From Anabas testudineus (lineage: Eukaryota; Chordata; Actinopteri; Anabantiformes; Anabantidae), in assembly GCF_900324465.2 (NCBI RefSeq), contig NC_046619.1:21849664-21913663 (forward strand): DNA of 64,000 nucleotides, written 5' to 3'. Position 1 is the stretch's first letter, and each line of letters opens with the position of its first letter. Position numbers and translations under genes: made by a program. Below the pieces are notes generated by a model. It had not been told where the DNA came from. It made no database searches and was given only the letters and a program-made list of their open reading frames with translations. Shown here one piece after another: positions 36,590 through 50,399 of this stretch.

Positions 36590-37690
36590 GCATGCAGCTG
36601 TTAGACCAGTGATTTTTATCAGACCATTGTTGGCCTTCCTACATCTGGCACATTGTGGGGAGGTCTCTAACCATGGTTCCACACGACTTGCAGCCAATGA
36701 TGCTTCTGCAGCATTGTGAGAGCACTGGCTCCTCGTTGATGTCTGCAAATGTAAATTTGAAAAGTGTTATCCACGGCTGGAACAGAGTTCACAGTGTCTG
36801 TTCCAGGTCTGTCTCACAGCAGTTGTTTAGAAGCAGCATATTCATATATAGGGTTAAACTTTGGTGATTCTTGTAGGTTTTGCACAACAACAACACATTT
36901 CACCCCTCCCTTACACTAATCAAGATGGAAAGTGTTATTTTCATAGTTAGAATTCAGATCAGGGATAACTGCAGCTGAATGTACACGAGTATGTAGCTCT
37001 GTCTGCGTATTACGACGTCTCTAAACAGAAACTGCTGAGCAGAGAGTCGAATGTGGTTTAACAATGTTTTTACAATTAACAATGTGGATTCATTTCACAT
37101 TTTAAGTGCTTAAAATGTCATTAAATTGTATTGATTTGTAGTGTAACTAGTAGCTGAATTCTGTCCATACTCATACAAACCACACAGCTAAATCCTTCCT
37201 TGATGGTCTGTAGCTTGGGAGCAGTAAGCATCATTCTCAGGATAACTGTGAGATCAGTGAGCTCTCTGATTGTTGCTGTAACAGCTGGAAGACTTTGAGA
37301 TACCATCACCAGCTCTCTGGTCTCCAGAGACAGTGGTGTCAACATCTTTCCAGCTGCTACACACAAACAGGGGAAATAAACAGTTAAAGTCGCTTTGGAT
37401 AAAAGCGTCTGATAAATGACAAAATGTAAATGTTAATGTAAGATAAAGCTATATTAAAAGAAGCTAATGTCCTAAAACTAAAAACTATGCTTCTGGCATG
37501 AGGTGTATTACACCATCATCACCATCACCACCAGGTGTAATACTGTGATTGCCTTGAACTGCATTGCTCTGTGCATCTGTTAAAATGATGGGGTTGTAAT
37601 TGCCAATGGCATCTTGCACTTTTCCTACTATTCCCTGAAGAGTAGCCTCACGGTCTAGGAATGGTTCTTCATTAAGTTCATTGTAAGTGT
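36590..37690 (-). pseudogene. fossil RING-like gene, left copy
   Basis: Minus-strand pieces include a helical segment with TRELVMVSQSLPAVTATIRE and GFSCVVC, and a cysteine-rich PVLSQCCRSIIGCK segment like a RING/U-box-type zinc site. It is broken, and convergent with the integrase fossil. Origin (host gene or part of a mobile element) is unknown. Confidence 0.4.
37384..37440 (-). mobile_element. SINE-type tail fragment
   Basis: GTCGCTTTGGATAAAAGCGT is the widespread fish SINE/LINE tail. Mirror copy at about 62355-62413. Confidence 0.5.
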
Positions 37691-38124
37691 TGTTGTTGAT
37701 CCAGTTATTATATTATCATAGTTTATTATGTATATTTATGTTTCTCTTCTTGATATTTTGGCTTTTCGTTGTTTTCTCCCCGTTTCTGCTAAATTGGACC
37801 AATTAAGATTAATTGATCGCTGTTAACCTGCACTTCTTCCAGACTGTATTTCACAGCTCTTTACTTTAATACATATATTCTGTATTTATGGTTGAGTTGT
37901 CATTTGTACTAATAACAGGCAGCATTTGTTATTGACAGGATGGATTTAGTGGAGTTATAAAATACTAAAACGAACAGTTTTAATAGATTTCTTCTCTTTC
38001 TCTGATGTGTAAGTATGAGATGAGTTAAATGTTTGAAGTTGATCCAATTGTGGACATTTGGAGCTGTAAGAAAGGTAGATGATAAAAATGAGGAACAGAA
38101 GTGGATCTTTAGTTCCAGGTGAGT

Positions 38125-38140
38125 GGCTCTGAAAAGAGCC
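38125..38140 (-). terminator. histone 3' stem-loop (H3 copy 2)
   Basis: Canonical, minus strand. Confidence 0.95.
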
Positions 38141-38169
38141 TTTGTGCTGGTTGGTGTGGAGCGGAGTCC

Positions 38170-39479
<1,310 letters not shown>

Positions 39480-39509
39480 ACCGGGACCGGCTCCGACCAC
39501 CAACACAAA

Positions 39510-39525
39510 GGCTCTTTTCAGAGCC
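39510..39525 (+). terminator. histone 3' stem-loop (H2A copy 2)
   Basis: Canonical, 30 bases after the stop. Confidence 0.95.
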
Positions 39526-39539
39526 ACACACACCTCAAC

Positions 39540-40497
39540 TAGAGAACAACTTCCCTTCATATTCTTAAATTCATAGATTTTAAATTACTGTTACAGTTTA
39601 GTTAAAACGTAAAATCAACAAGTAGAATTAATTTTATAGGAACTAGTATTTATTTTAGATATTTATTAGAGATGGGAAATTCGATTCTTTTAACTGACTC
39701 ACATCTTTAACTCTCTGATGGTAAATTGAATGAGTCATTTTATTCATTTTACAGCAGTTTATCTGTAGTCGTTGTAAAAATGGCCGCGGTGCTCAAACAC
39801 TATTAACTGAAGACAACAGCCCGAGCTGCCTTTCATGTGACAGCTGGTGGAGGACAAGTGAAAGTAAAACTCATTTTGACAATTACTTTTAAAGCAAAGG
39901 TAACATTAAGTTCCCTAAGATGTTGACATGGTGCATTTATTGTGTCCAAAACGTGACGTTATTATATTTGTTATTAATATTTTAATAGAAGGTTGGTTTT
40001 ACTCTGTTTTGTGGGAACCAACCTTCATCTGCTAGAAAAGGTAAAGGTCAAATATCAACCATATATACCGTTTGCTTATAATCAAGATGAAGTAAAGTTT
40101 AATCTCTTTTACATAATAAAAACATACATAACATTAAATTGTTTGTGGACATAAAATGGCCAAAAAAGAGTCAACCAGACCCACATACGCTGGCTGAGTA
40201 ACAAAAATATCACCACACTAGGAGGAAATTAAACAAATCTAATCAAAAATACAGATCCTCAAACCCTTAAATTGCAGATTACAGCTAGTAATATAGAATA
40301 TAATCAATTAATACATTTCATGTCTTTATTATCAGTGCTGGAAGTAATCGCATCTTGTACTTCACTAATGAAAAATTACTGTGAACATGAACAAAGCTTC
40401 CATAAGATATAATAAAGACTAATTTAAAACTGTTCAAATGAAAACATACAACAAACAAAAAACGTATATGTTCTTCATTGTCAACCATCACTGGTTT
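39540..40497. other. spacer and hexokinase 3' UTR
   Basis: Contains a copy of the dispersed spacer repeat at about 39665-39870 and the probable hexokinase poly(A) signal (AATAAA on the minus strand at 40325-40330). The remainder is AT-rich and unassigned. Confidence 0.55.
40325..40330 (-). terminator. poly(A) signal of left hexokinase
   Basis: AATAAA on the minus strand, about 170 bases after the stop codon; mirrored at 59537-59542. Confidence 0.6.
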
Positions 40498-43400
40498 CTA
40501 ACGGCCGGACTGGAGCCGCTGATCCACAGCTACCGCCTTGGCTGCACCTGTCCCACTGCTGCCATCTGAGTCCAGAAAGGTGAAGTCACACTTGGGGGCG
40601 AGGATGCTCAGCTTCTCCTGGAATTCTGTGCTGAAACTACAGGATGTATAAAAGAAGGATTGAGAGATAAGAAAAGAACAAAGGTAAGAGGAGAGAGAAG
40701 AGGACAAAAATAAATGTAGGAATAGAAACTAGATAAAGACAAATTACATGTAGACATCTAATAAATTATAATGTCAATGTGTGCTTCATGAATGTAGCTG
40801 TAACAGTTCAAACTAAAATGAAGGAAAAGGTAAAAACATCTGAAATTCTCCTTTTGTGTCTGAAGCTGGGGCGTGTTAATGTTTGATTGACAGCAGCTGG
40901 AGGGGCGGGTCTGTGTCAACATGTCTGCCGGTTAAAGCAGCTTTAATATTAAACTTTTTGAAATCACAGGCTTTAAAATTCATCTTGATACATTTTTATT
41001 CTCACACAGTTTTACTTTCCCTCATGTTCGATTTCAATTTGAAATAGATTTATTAATATATCTGGTAGATATCACTACACAATTCTGTAAATATCTTAGT
41101 AAACACGTCATAAATACTTGTATTATAGATTTAATTCTCTTACATGTCTCTCTGAACACGTATATTTTGTGGGACCAATAAAGTTAGATCTTAACTTCTC
41201 TCTTACTTGGGGTGCTTTTTGTAGACCGTCCCATCCACCCCCACCGTGATCTTCAGCTGGTCCAGTCCACGGTTCTCCCGGATTCGCTCTGCTACAGCGG
41301 CTGTGGCGGCAGCGCAGAGATGTGCAGAACGGGTGGAGACGGTTTTACAAACCAGACGAACCACGTGGACGTCGACCATTTGAAACTCCAGTTTCAAATC
41401 AGTCAGAATTTTCTTGGTGTTTTCTAGACCTTTATTCAGCCTGAACCAGAGACACCGAAGTAAAGACAGACGACACGAGGGAACCAGAAACATTTCTATG
41501 TTAATGTGGTCATAAAACTCTGTCTGTCTGTCACAGGATCACTAATGTCTTGAAATAAAATGCACTCACTGCTCAATAGCAGAGATGAACTCTGTCTTAA
41601 AGCTGTTCTTCTTCTCTAGTTCTGTTGATGTCTGTCCTTTAAACAGCAGATTTTTCTCCGTCAGTTTAATCAGCACCAGTCGGACGATTTCTCCCAAATA
41701 AAGGCCACTGATCATCTTCTCAAAGCTGCAGGAGGAAACAAGCACATAGATAAAAATGAGAATAAATGTGGACATTTACATATAAAACTAGTTCCAAAAA
41801 TGATCAGTGACATATCAACTGTTAATGTGTGAAAACAGAAGCTCTTCTGCACGCTGTCTTTATTTCCTGTTTATTTCTTGTTGTCCCCTTTTCATTTCAG
41901 GTACATCCCTCCTCCTGCATGTCTCCGATTCTCAGTCTCACCTCATCTCATTAACCCTCACCTGTTTCACCTGCGTCTCATTGTCTCCTCCTCACCACTA
42001 CATAAGCCACTTTACTACTTCCCTGTCAGTCCATCATCTTCCCTTAAGGAATCACTGCCGCCTTGATCTGAACCTGTTCAACATGTTTCCTTGAAAAACT
42101 CTGAATTTGATTCCTGAACACTGTATGTTTGACTATTTTCCTGCAGCTGATCTCAGTTTCTACCTTTTGCCATTTTGTTTGGATCCTGTTGCTAACCTGT
42201 CATTAAAAGAGACGTTCACAACTTCAGCCTGAAAATTAATATGATGTTGATGAACAACAAATTTCCAACTTGGTGATGTTAAATATGTAAAATAATATAA
42301 GTGTTTATTAATTTAATATTATTTTCAGTTTGAATAATAAATCTGGGCTGAGACATTTTCCAAATGATCATCTTACATGTGGACACCAGGACTGTCTGAT
42401 TTCTCGTCCACCATCTTGTCACACTCGGTCTGGATGTCTTTTAGTGAGCCGTCGTCTCCGAAGCCGCCCCACTCTGTGTTGATGCACATCCTCCCCTCCT
42501 CGCCCTCCACATGTTCCACGTTCTTCACTTCCTCCATGTAGCAGGCGTTGGTTCCTGTACCTGCAGAACAAGAAACACAAAAATGTGACTAAAGAATAAA
42601 ATGAATCAGGGTCTGATTCAGATTTGTGTCTGTTTTTTTCTCGAGGTCTTTATTCATTAACGTCTTTTGTTACCTATGATCAAGCCGATCTCACAGTTCG
42701 GGTCCTGGTAGCTGCAGCTCAGCATCGTGCTGACAGTGTCATTCACCACTGCAACTTGGCCTATGTTGAAGTCCTGCCGAGAGAAAGAGACAAACAGTAA
42801 TGTGTATGTCCTTTGTATTTCTAATCTCAAGATAAAAAAGCAGTAGTTATGTACTCAAAGTATTACTAATACAAAAGTACCTCTGTCGAATGTTTGTCAG
42901 TTACTGTTTTCAAATCCAGTTCAACATTGGGATTGATGAACTGGACATTAGCAATATTTAATGTTCAGTTGATGCACAGTCCAGATCTAAGTAACTAGTA
43001 ACTACGAAAAGTTAAAATATTATATCTTGACATTTTTAATTATTTTCTTTTATCTGACACCACTCGTGTTTTTACTGACCCCCCTTTTGTGAATGGCCTC
43101 CTTCAGTAACTCCACCACATCTTTTCCTTCCACTCCAGAGCAGCTGAAGTCTTTAGTCCAGCGAATCAGAAAACACTGTGCAGAGAGAAAATGGACCAAA
43201 AACGAAAGATATTTACAACACAGAACGATTTCTGACTTCAGTTACAGAAGTCATTTTAAATTAAAATGTTCTGCAGTGATATTGATTTAAAATTGTAAAC
43301 TAATAAATAATAAAGCTCAGTAAAGACATTAACTGTGTTTGTGACCTTGTCGATTGCTTCCTGTTTACAGGGGAAGGAGAAGCTGAAACCCAGAGGAAGA

Positions 43401-44549
43401 GTTTGTCCCATCAGATTCTGATCCTCCAGGAATTTACCAAGACGGCCAGCGATGTAATCGAAGGAACTGTTCAGAGAAAGAGACAAACAGAGGCGGGAAG
43501 AACGTCCAAATTAATGTCTCTCAGACTGTTTGGAGTCTATTTTGTACAGCTGAGCACAAATAATTAAAAAATATCCATAAAGATAAAATGTCATACATCT
43601 TCTCCAGATCCCTTCCTGATGGCTTCTTTGATGGACTCTGCTTCTTCATGTTTCATCTCCAGCTTTTTCTGTTTCTCGTTCACATGGACAAGTTGCACAC
43701 GCAAGTTTGTTCCACCAACATCTAATGTCAGGTAGTCGCCTTTTTCTGCCGAGAAGAAAAAAGTTGTTTATTTACAGGGGGGCAGAAATGAATTAATACA
43801 CATTTAAATCAATATTATAGAAAAAATTATAATTCTAATCTGACTTTTGCAAGTCATTAGGAAACCACTGGTTGGTGGTTATATCTCACAGTAAATTAGA
43901 GCTGCCATCAAAATGATTTAGCCCCCGTTGATAATTAGATGTACTGGTTACATTTACATCACCCAGCTGTCAAACACGAACATTTAACATTAAAATAACT
44001 CAACAAATGTTACAAGTGGTTTCTCCAAAGTCAACACAAATAAACATAATTTTAAAGCGGGGTTGATTTATTTTGAGTTCAGCTGCAGTTGTTTGTTTGT
44101 TTCTTGACTAAGTCAGATCAAGTTATCTGGTTCAGTATCTGCATGTTCAGAAATCTGGTCTCCTAAAGTTCCTCGATATAGTACTATAGTACTAATATTA
44201 TTATTAAATATCCCAAATAAAAGCATAGTTACCGTTTCCATTTGGTAGGGACCTGACGAATGTGGGCAACATCTTAACAGGGGACGTGTCACCTGTCTGT
44301 TTCTTTAAACCTCGAATCAGGTCCTTCTTCAGACGATTAGAAACCACATTCAGCTTCTTTAAAGAGAGATTGAATTTCTGCAGCATCTCCTCCACCTGCT
44401 GAGGAACACAAATCTATAATGTTTAACAAGCAGTTCGATAAAATACAGTGCAGATTAATTAATTACTAAAATTGTTCAGCAGATTTAATAAATGAAAAAC
44501 AGGTGATACTTACCTCACTGAGATTATCGGAAGAGGTGTTTTCATACAT
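40498..44549 (-). CDS. single-domain hexokinase (glucokinase-like), left copy
   Basis: Predicted cytosolic hexose kinase (ATP + hexose to hexose 6-phosphate), about 458 residues, one catalytic domain like glucokinase. Minus-strand exons, 5' to 3': 44549-44514, 44395-44233, 43745-43597, 43466-43346, 43175-43080, 42773-42674, 42560-42377, 41725-41570, 41440-41207, 40636-40498. Exon lengths 163/149/(120)/96/100/184/156/234 follow the conserved hexokinase gene pattern. Motifs: [34 protein letters not shown] (catalytic Asp), [45 protein letters not shown]. Exon 4 measures 121 rather than 120 bases between splice sites, which breaks the frame into an early stop unless splicing is unusual. The right copy shares this. 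The sequence looks closer to HK1-3 halves than to GCK in places (TGTNACY), so the symbol is left empty. Confidence 0.85.
41807..42235 (-). repeat. unassigned repeat in hexokinase intron 7
   Basis: A CT-rich stretch (plus strand) with an end like ATTAAAAGAGACGTTC resembles a dispersed fish repeat. Family not identified. Mirror copy at about 57632-58060. Confidence 0.35.
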
Positions 44550-44845
44550 TTTAGGTTTCTTAGAACTGTGCGAGCTGTTTTTGACTGAAAAAGGATTTTA
44601 AAGAGTTAGTGCAGCTATAGAAAAGCAAACTTTTAGTCACATCTCAACTGGCTGGAATATATAATAACAACTGTTTATAACAACTGGTACCATCTATGAG
44701 CACATATTACTTATGTAACTTGTCTTTCATACGGGACGATTAATAACAGTGTGGTGTGTACTTGGAGAGCTGCAGAACATTATTTTTTTAAGTAGTATTC
44801 CTGTATTACTGTATTTCCTGCACACAAAGAAAACCAAATAGTTCC

Positions 44846-45135
44846 ATCACCTGTATTCAATGTGTGATCTATAGGAGGGCATTAATATATTCATCTAGAA
44901 ATGTGTTATTAAATGTAGAGTACATTCTTTCCTTTCCAGAAAGTAAAAGCTTCTTTTAGCACAAAGCTGCAGAGTTCTTTCCACTAAACAGTACATTTTA
45001 CCAAAACGAAATATTTATTAAATGAAATACTACTATTATAAAAACCTCACACCTTAATATACATACACATTAACATTGAACAAATAAAAGGAAGTCTTAC
45101 CTTAACCTTGACAGACTGAATGTAGAAACAAGGAG
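44846..45135. repeat. diverged inner continuation of the inverted repeat, left
   Basis: Beyond the near-identical arm, short blocks still match the other side in inverted orientation. ATTCATCTAGAAATGTGTTA and GAAGTCTTACCTTAACCTTG correspond to the blocks near 54430-54475 and 54040-54070. Identity is much lower and there are large gaps. Confidence 0.75.
45101..45122 (-). other. probable non-coding first exon end, left hexokinase
   Basis: Minus-strand CAGTCTGTCAAGGTTAAG followed by a consensus donor GTAAGA. It is conserved with 54041-54058 inside otherwise diverged sequence. It fits a 5' UTR exon spliced to the acceptor before the ATG exon. Confidence 0.5.
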
Positions 45136-46010
45136 AATAGTTTTTTTTCGAATGAATCAAAAATGTACTGAAATTGTATAAGAGAGATTAAAAAGGATTC
45201 TTATTTGAACTGAGAACTGGGTTCAAACGTGAATGAGTGAGATTTTCTCAGAAGTTGATTTTGAACTTCTCAAATGGAACGTCCCCTTCTTAGAAGTAAT
45301 ATGTGCATCTTCATAGGAAGCTATAGTTACAGGAAAATGCATACATGACCTGAGGTAAAGTTTTGTCCAATCAGCAACAATTCAGTACATGTACGGTTAG
45401 AGTCTATAGCATAACCACATACAGCTGTGGTTGTGTTGTTTCAAGTCTATGTGTGCCAGCGGGGGTTGGTATGTGTGAACATCTATGTTATATGACCTGA
45501 ACTGAAGTCAGAAGAATACAGAATATCAGCTTAGCTATGAAAGATGATAAGAAGTATCCAAGTATCAGACTCAGAAAATAAATCTGCATCTCAGTTCCTG
45601 ATATCTGTGAGAAGATGAGAAGATGAAAAGACAGAGTGATAATGATTCTTTCCATCAGAACAGAGGTCTACAGCTGTACTGTCTCTATACAGTTAAGACG
45701 TGGGCCACTTCCCTATTCTGTTTCCTGAACATGCCACATGTACTTCTTTAAAAGTTGTTGAAATGAGGGTGTTAACTAAGGTCTGACTTTAGGAAAAGAT
45801 GTGACTATGTCTAATGAAGTGTGCCGCTCTCTGTATCAGTGTCTGTGTAAGTTTATTGTTACAAAGCAGAAATTTCTGGCACAACTTCACCTACTGCCAG
45901 GGTGCATGGAAGAGAGGAAACAAACTGAAAGGATCACATTTCCAGCAACACTTGCAGATTGTAGATCAACTTTCTAATAATTATCACTCTATGTTGCTTG
46001 TTCTGTTTTT
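45136..46010. other. spacer, nothing recognised
   Basis: No gene seen. It holds a 28-bp motif (45938-45965) that recurs in the same orientation at 54543-54570. Confidence 0.5.
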
Positions 46011-48444
46011 TTAAATTCAATGTAATTTTTTTTTGTATAGCACCAACTCACCACAGAAGTCATCTTAAGGCACTTTACAGTGTTTAAGACCATAACAAAA
46101 TTAAACTGCTTACTGTTTCATATAAAAAACCCAGCAACCCTTGAGCAGCACTAAGCAACAGTGGAAAGGAAAAACTCCCTTTAGAGGAAGAAACTTCCAG
46201 CAGAACCAGGCTCATAGTGGGCGGCCATCTGCCTCAACCGGTTGGGGTGAGTGGAAAGAGAAGAGAGAAGAGAACAGCAGGAAACAAAGACAACAACAAG
46301 CATCAAGAACATTGGGCAGATGAACTGGATTCTGGAGATGTACAGCTCCAGGCCGAGGATACCTGCAGAAAAGTACAGAGAGAGGGAGACAGAGAGGAGG
46401 AAACACAACTAAAAGAGAGAGAAGACACAAAGTTAATGACATGAAATGGTAGAATTAGAGAGGAGAGAGGAGAGGAGCTCAGTTTATCAGTAGAGGTCCC
46501 CCAGCAGAATAACCTATATCAGCATAACTAAGAGATGGTTCAGAGTCACCTGATCCATCTCTAACTATAAGCTTTATAAAAAAGGAAAGTTTTAAGTCTA
46601 GTCTTAAATGTAGAGAGGGTGTCTGCCTCCATAACCTGAACTGGGAGCTGGTTCCACAGGAGAGGAGCTTGATAGCTAAAGGCTCTGCCTCCCATTCTAC
46701 ATTTGGAAGCTCTAGGAAACACAAGTAAACCTGCAGTTTGAGAGTTCTGCTTGGAAGATATGGAAAATATGGAGTTCTTTCAGATAAGATGGAGCCTGAT
46801 TATTAAGTGATTTATAAGTGATGAGAAGAATTTTAAATTAAATTCTGGATTTTACAGGGAGCCAATGGAGAGAAGCTAACGTTGGAGAAATATGATCTCT
46901 CTTGCTAATTCCAGTCAGAACTCTGGCTGCAGCATTTTGGATTAACTGGAGGCTCTTTAATGAGTTATTGGGACAAACTATTAATAAGGAATTACAATAG
47001 TCCAGTCTGGAAGTAACAAATGCATGGACTAGTTTTTCAGCATCACTTTGGGACAGGATGCTCCTAATTTTAGCAATGTTTCTCAGGTGAAAAAAGGCAG
47101 TTCTAGAGATTTCTTTGATGTATGAAGTGAAGGAGATATCCTGATCAAAGATAACTCCAAGGTTTCTTACAGTATTACTGGAGGCCAGAACTAAGTAATC
47201 AAGGGTGAGAACGTGATTAGACATAGTGTCTCTGAGATTTTTAGGCCCAAACAGTATAACCTCTGTCTTGTCCGGATTTAGGAGAAGGAAACTGGAGGAC
47301 ATCCAGGCCTTTATGTCTTTTAAGCATTCTTGAAGTTTGACTAATTGATTAGTTTCTCCTGGTTTCATAGATAAATATAGCTGGGTATCATCTGCATAAC
47401 AATGGAAATTTAGACTAAATTTAGAGTGTTTCCTAATAATATTGCCTAAAAGGGGACATATATAAAGTGAAAAGAATAGGTCCAAGCACAGATCCCTGTG
47501 GAACTCCATAGCTGACTTTGCTGTGCATGGAAGACTCATCATTAACGTGTACAAACTGAAATCTATCTGATAGATACGATTTAAACCACTCTAGTGCTGT
47601 TCCTTTGATTCCAATGACATGTTCCAGTCTGTGTAATAAAATGTTGTGATCTATAGTGTCGAATGCAGCACTAAGATCTAACATGACGAGTATAGAGAGT
47701 AGTCCATTGTCTGATGCTAGTAGAAGATCATTAGTAACCTTTACCAGTGCTGTTTCTGTACTATGATGTACTCTAAATCCTGACTGGAAATCTTCATACA
47801 AGTTATTGATACACAGGTGGTCGTACAATTGCTTAGAAACTAACTTTTCAAGAATTTTAGAGATAAAGGGCAGATTGGATATTGGTCTATAATTCTCTAA
47901 AACCCCTGAGTCCAGAGTAGGCTTTTTGAGCAGGGGCTTGACTACAGCAACCTTAAAAGCCTGTGGTACGTAGCCTATTTGTAAAGATAGATTGATCTGT
48001 TCTAATATGGACGCGCTGATCAAAGGTAAGACATCCTTGAGGAGTCTAGTCGGGATGGGATCTAAGAGACATGTTGATGGTTTAGAGGAATTAATTACTG
48101 AAATTAATTCAGAATGATCTACAGGGAGGAAGCAGTCTAAGTACGAGCGTGGTCTTACAGATGAATCTAGAGTTGTTGTACAATCCATGCTATATGCAGG
48201 GAGGATCTGATCATTTTCTTCTCTAATAGTTGTGATTTTATTTGTAAAGAAATTCATAAAACCATTGCTGCTGAGAGTTGAGGGAATACTAGGCTCAACA
48301 GAGCTATGACTCTTTGTCAGCCTGGCTACAGTGCTGAAAAGAAACCTAGGGTTGTTCTTATTTGCCTCTATTAATGAGGAGTAATATGAAGTTCTAGCTT
48401 TACGCAGGGCTTTTTTATATATTGTTAAACTATCTTTCCAGGCT

Positions 48445-50124
48445 AGAATCAGAATCAGAATCAGAATCAGAATCAGCTTTATTGCCAAGTTTTTCAACAA
48501 GGAATTTGACTCCGGTTCACTTCGCTCTCAGGTACAGTGTTTTTCAGGAAAGGGGAACATAATATGAAAAACTGTGTGATTATTTACAACATGTAGTGTG
48601 CTGTACTGACAAGTGTCTTTGTTGTGCATGTGCAGATGTGCAAAATTACTCGTGTGCATATACGCATATATGGAACTTCTTGTAAACATTATACCCTCAG
48701 TCCATATTGTTGTTGACACAATTATTGGTGAGGACCTGTTGTCACTCAGTGTTCAGCAGAGCTACAGCCTGAGGGAAAAAACTGTCTTTGTGACGTGTTG
48801 TTTTTGTGTACAGTGCTCTGTACCGTTTTCCTGAGGGGAGGAGTCTGAACAGTCCATTACCGGGGTGTGTGGGGTCTGCAGAGATGTTTTTTCCTCGTTT
48901 CCTGACTCTGGACCTGTGTAGGTCCAGGATGGAGGGAAGATCTGCTCCTATGATCCTCTCTGCAGACTGAATTGTCCGTTGCAGTCTGCTCTTGTCCAGT
49001 TTGGTGGCTGATCCAAACCAGACAGTGATGGAAGAACAGAGAACAGACTGTATGATGCCTGTGTAGAAGGTGACCAGCAGTTCCTGTGGCAGGTTAAACT
49101 TCCTGAGCTGCCTCAGGAAGTACAGCCTCTGCTGGGCCTTCTTCCTGATGGAGTCTATGTGTGAGGACCATTTCAGGTCCCGGGAGATTGTGGAGCCCAG
49201 AAATTTGACAGTCTCCACTGTAGGTACTGTGGTGTTGAGAATGGAGATAGGGGGCAGAGTAGGGGGGGACTTCCTGAAGTCCACTATCATCTCCACAGTT
49301 TTGAGCGGGTTCAGCTCCAGATGGTTCTGACTGCACCAGTGAGCCAGCTGCTCTACTTCCTGTCTGTATGCAGACTCATCGTTGTTCTGGATCATTCCAA
49401 TGACCGTGGTGTCATCCGCGTACTTGAGGATCCTCACAGATGGGTCTCCTGAGGTGCAGTCGTTGGTGTAGAGGGAGAACAGTAGTGGGGAGAGTACGCA
49501 CCCCTGGGGGGCGCCGGTGCTGATGGTTCTGATGCCAGATGTGATACTTCCCAGCCTCACCTGCTGAGTCCTGTCTGTCAAGAAGCTGTTAATCCACTTA
49601 CAGGTACAGTCAGGCACTGTGAGCTGGGTGAGCTTCTGGTTGAGGATTTCAGGGATGATGGTATTGAAGGCCGAGCTGTAGTCCACATACAGGATCCGGG
49701 CGTAGGTGCCTGGGGAGTCAAGATGTTGTAGGATGAGGTGTAGTCCCATGTTGACTGCGTCGTCCTCTGACCTGTTTGCTCTATAGGCGAACTGCAGGGG
49801 GTCCAGCAGGGGTCCAGTGATGTCTTTCAGGTAAGTCAGAACCAGTTTTTCAAACGTTTTCATTGCAGCTGAACAAACAGCAACTGGTCTGTAACTGTTT
49901 AGTCCAGTGGTGGAGGGTTGCTTGGGGACCGGGATGATGGTGGAGCGTTTGAAGCAGAAGGGGACTTTGCACTGCTCCAGGGAGAGGTTGAAGATTCTGG
50001 TGAAGATGGGTGCTAACTCAGTTGCACAGGCTTTCAGACATGATGGTGAGACTTTGTCTGGGCCTGCTGCTTTCCTGGTCTTTTGTTTCAAGAAGAGTTT
50101 TTTCACCTCATCTTCACAGGCAAG
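48445..50124 (-). mobile_element. Rex1/Babar-like LINE nested in L2
   Basis: The 3' end has a (GAATCA)n tail (48445-48475) followed by GCTTTATTGCCAAG. The 5' end is truncated within the RT. The empty site is visible in the intact L2 copy (GGCTAGGCAATATTCATC near 20185-20215). Here CAGGCTA flanks the left side and CAGGCAA the right side, suggesting a short target duplication. Confidence 0.85.
48742..50124 (-). CDS. Rex1-like reverse transcriptase, 5'-truncated
   Basis: Open frame of about 460 codons, uninterrupted. RT motifs: SYRPVAVCSAAMKTFEKLV, ILYVDYSSAFNTIIP (motif A), TGAPQGCVLSPLLFSLYTND (motif B), LKYADDTTVIGMI (YADD near 49405-49420), then FLGSTISRDLKWSSHI and the C-terminal RLLPSGKRYRALYTKT typical of Rex1. 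The endonuclease is absent through truncation. The open frame implies a fairly young insertion. Confidence 0.8.
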   Translation of the reverse strand, partial: LACEDEVKKLFLKQKTRKAAGPDKVSPSCLKACATELAPIFTRIFNLSLEQCKVPFCFKRSTIIPVPKQPSTTGLNSYRPVAVCSAAMKTFEKLVLTYLKDITGPLLDPLQFAYRANRSEDDAVNMGLHLILQHLDSPGTYARILYVDYSSAFNTIIPEILNQKLTQLTVPDCTCKWINSFLTDRTQQVRLGSITSGIRTISTGAPQGCVLSPLLFSLYTNDCTSGDPSVRILKYADDTTVIGMIQNNDESAYRQEVEQLAHWCSQNHLELNPLKTVEMIVDFRKSPPTLPPISILNTTVPTVETVKFLGSTISRDLKWSSHIDSIRKKAQQRLYFLRQLRKFNLPQELLVTFYTGIIQSVLCSSITVWFGSATKLDKSRLQRTIQSAERIIGADLPSILDLHRSRVRKRGKNISADPTHPGNGLFRLLPSGKRYRALYTKTTRHKDSFFPQAVALLNTE

Positions 50125-50399
50125 ATTCATCTAAATTGGTGGAACGCCACCTCCTTTCCAACTTATGTGATTTCTGCTTTAAGCTACGGATTTGTGAATT
50201 GTACCATGGAACTAACTTCCTCTGACTCACTAGTTTCTTTTTCAGAGGAGCAACAGTATCAAGTATTGTTCCAAGTGAAGCACCAGTACTATTAACAAGA
50301 TAGTCCACTTGTGCTGGAGTAACGTTGAAATAACTGCCTTCCTCTGTGTTGGTACATGGCTCTGAAATAAAAGATGGAATCAGTTCCTTAAATTTGTCA

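Larger units (their letters stand above)
46012..50399 (-). mobile_element. second L2 LINE copy, 5'-truncated and split by Rex1
   Basis: The 3' tail starts at about 46012 (TTTTTGTATAGCACCAACTC). It runs through RT (46838-48436, with a frame disruption around 47430-47550) to 48444, then resumes at about 50125 and ends by truncation at 50399 within the endonuclease-RT linker. It is clearly the same family as the element at 17736 but diverged and broken. Confidence 0.87.

Noticed and set aside
37515-37540. CATCATCACCATCACCACC run, considered as a possible CRISPR-like or microsatellite array
   Set aside because: Only a few imperfect triplets, mirrored at 62260-62285. There is no spacer-repeat pattern anywhere in the window.
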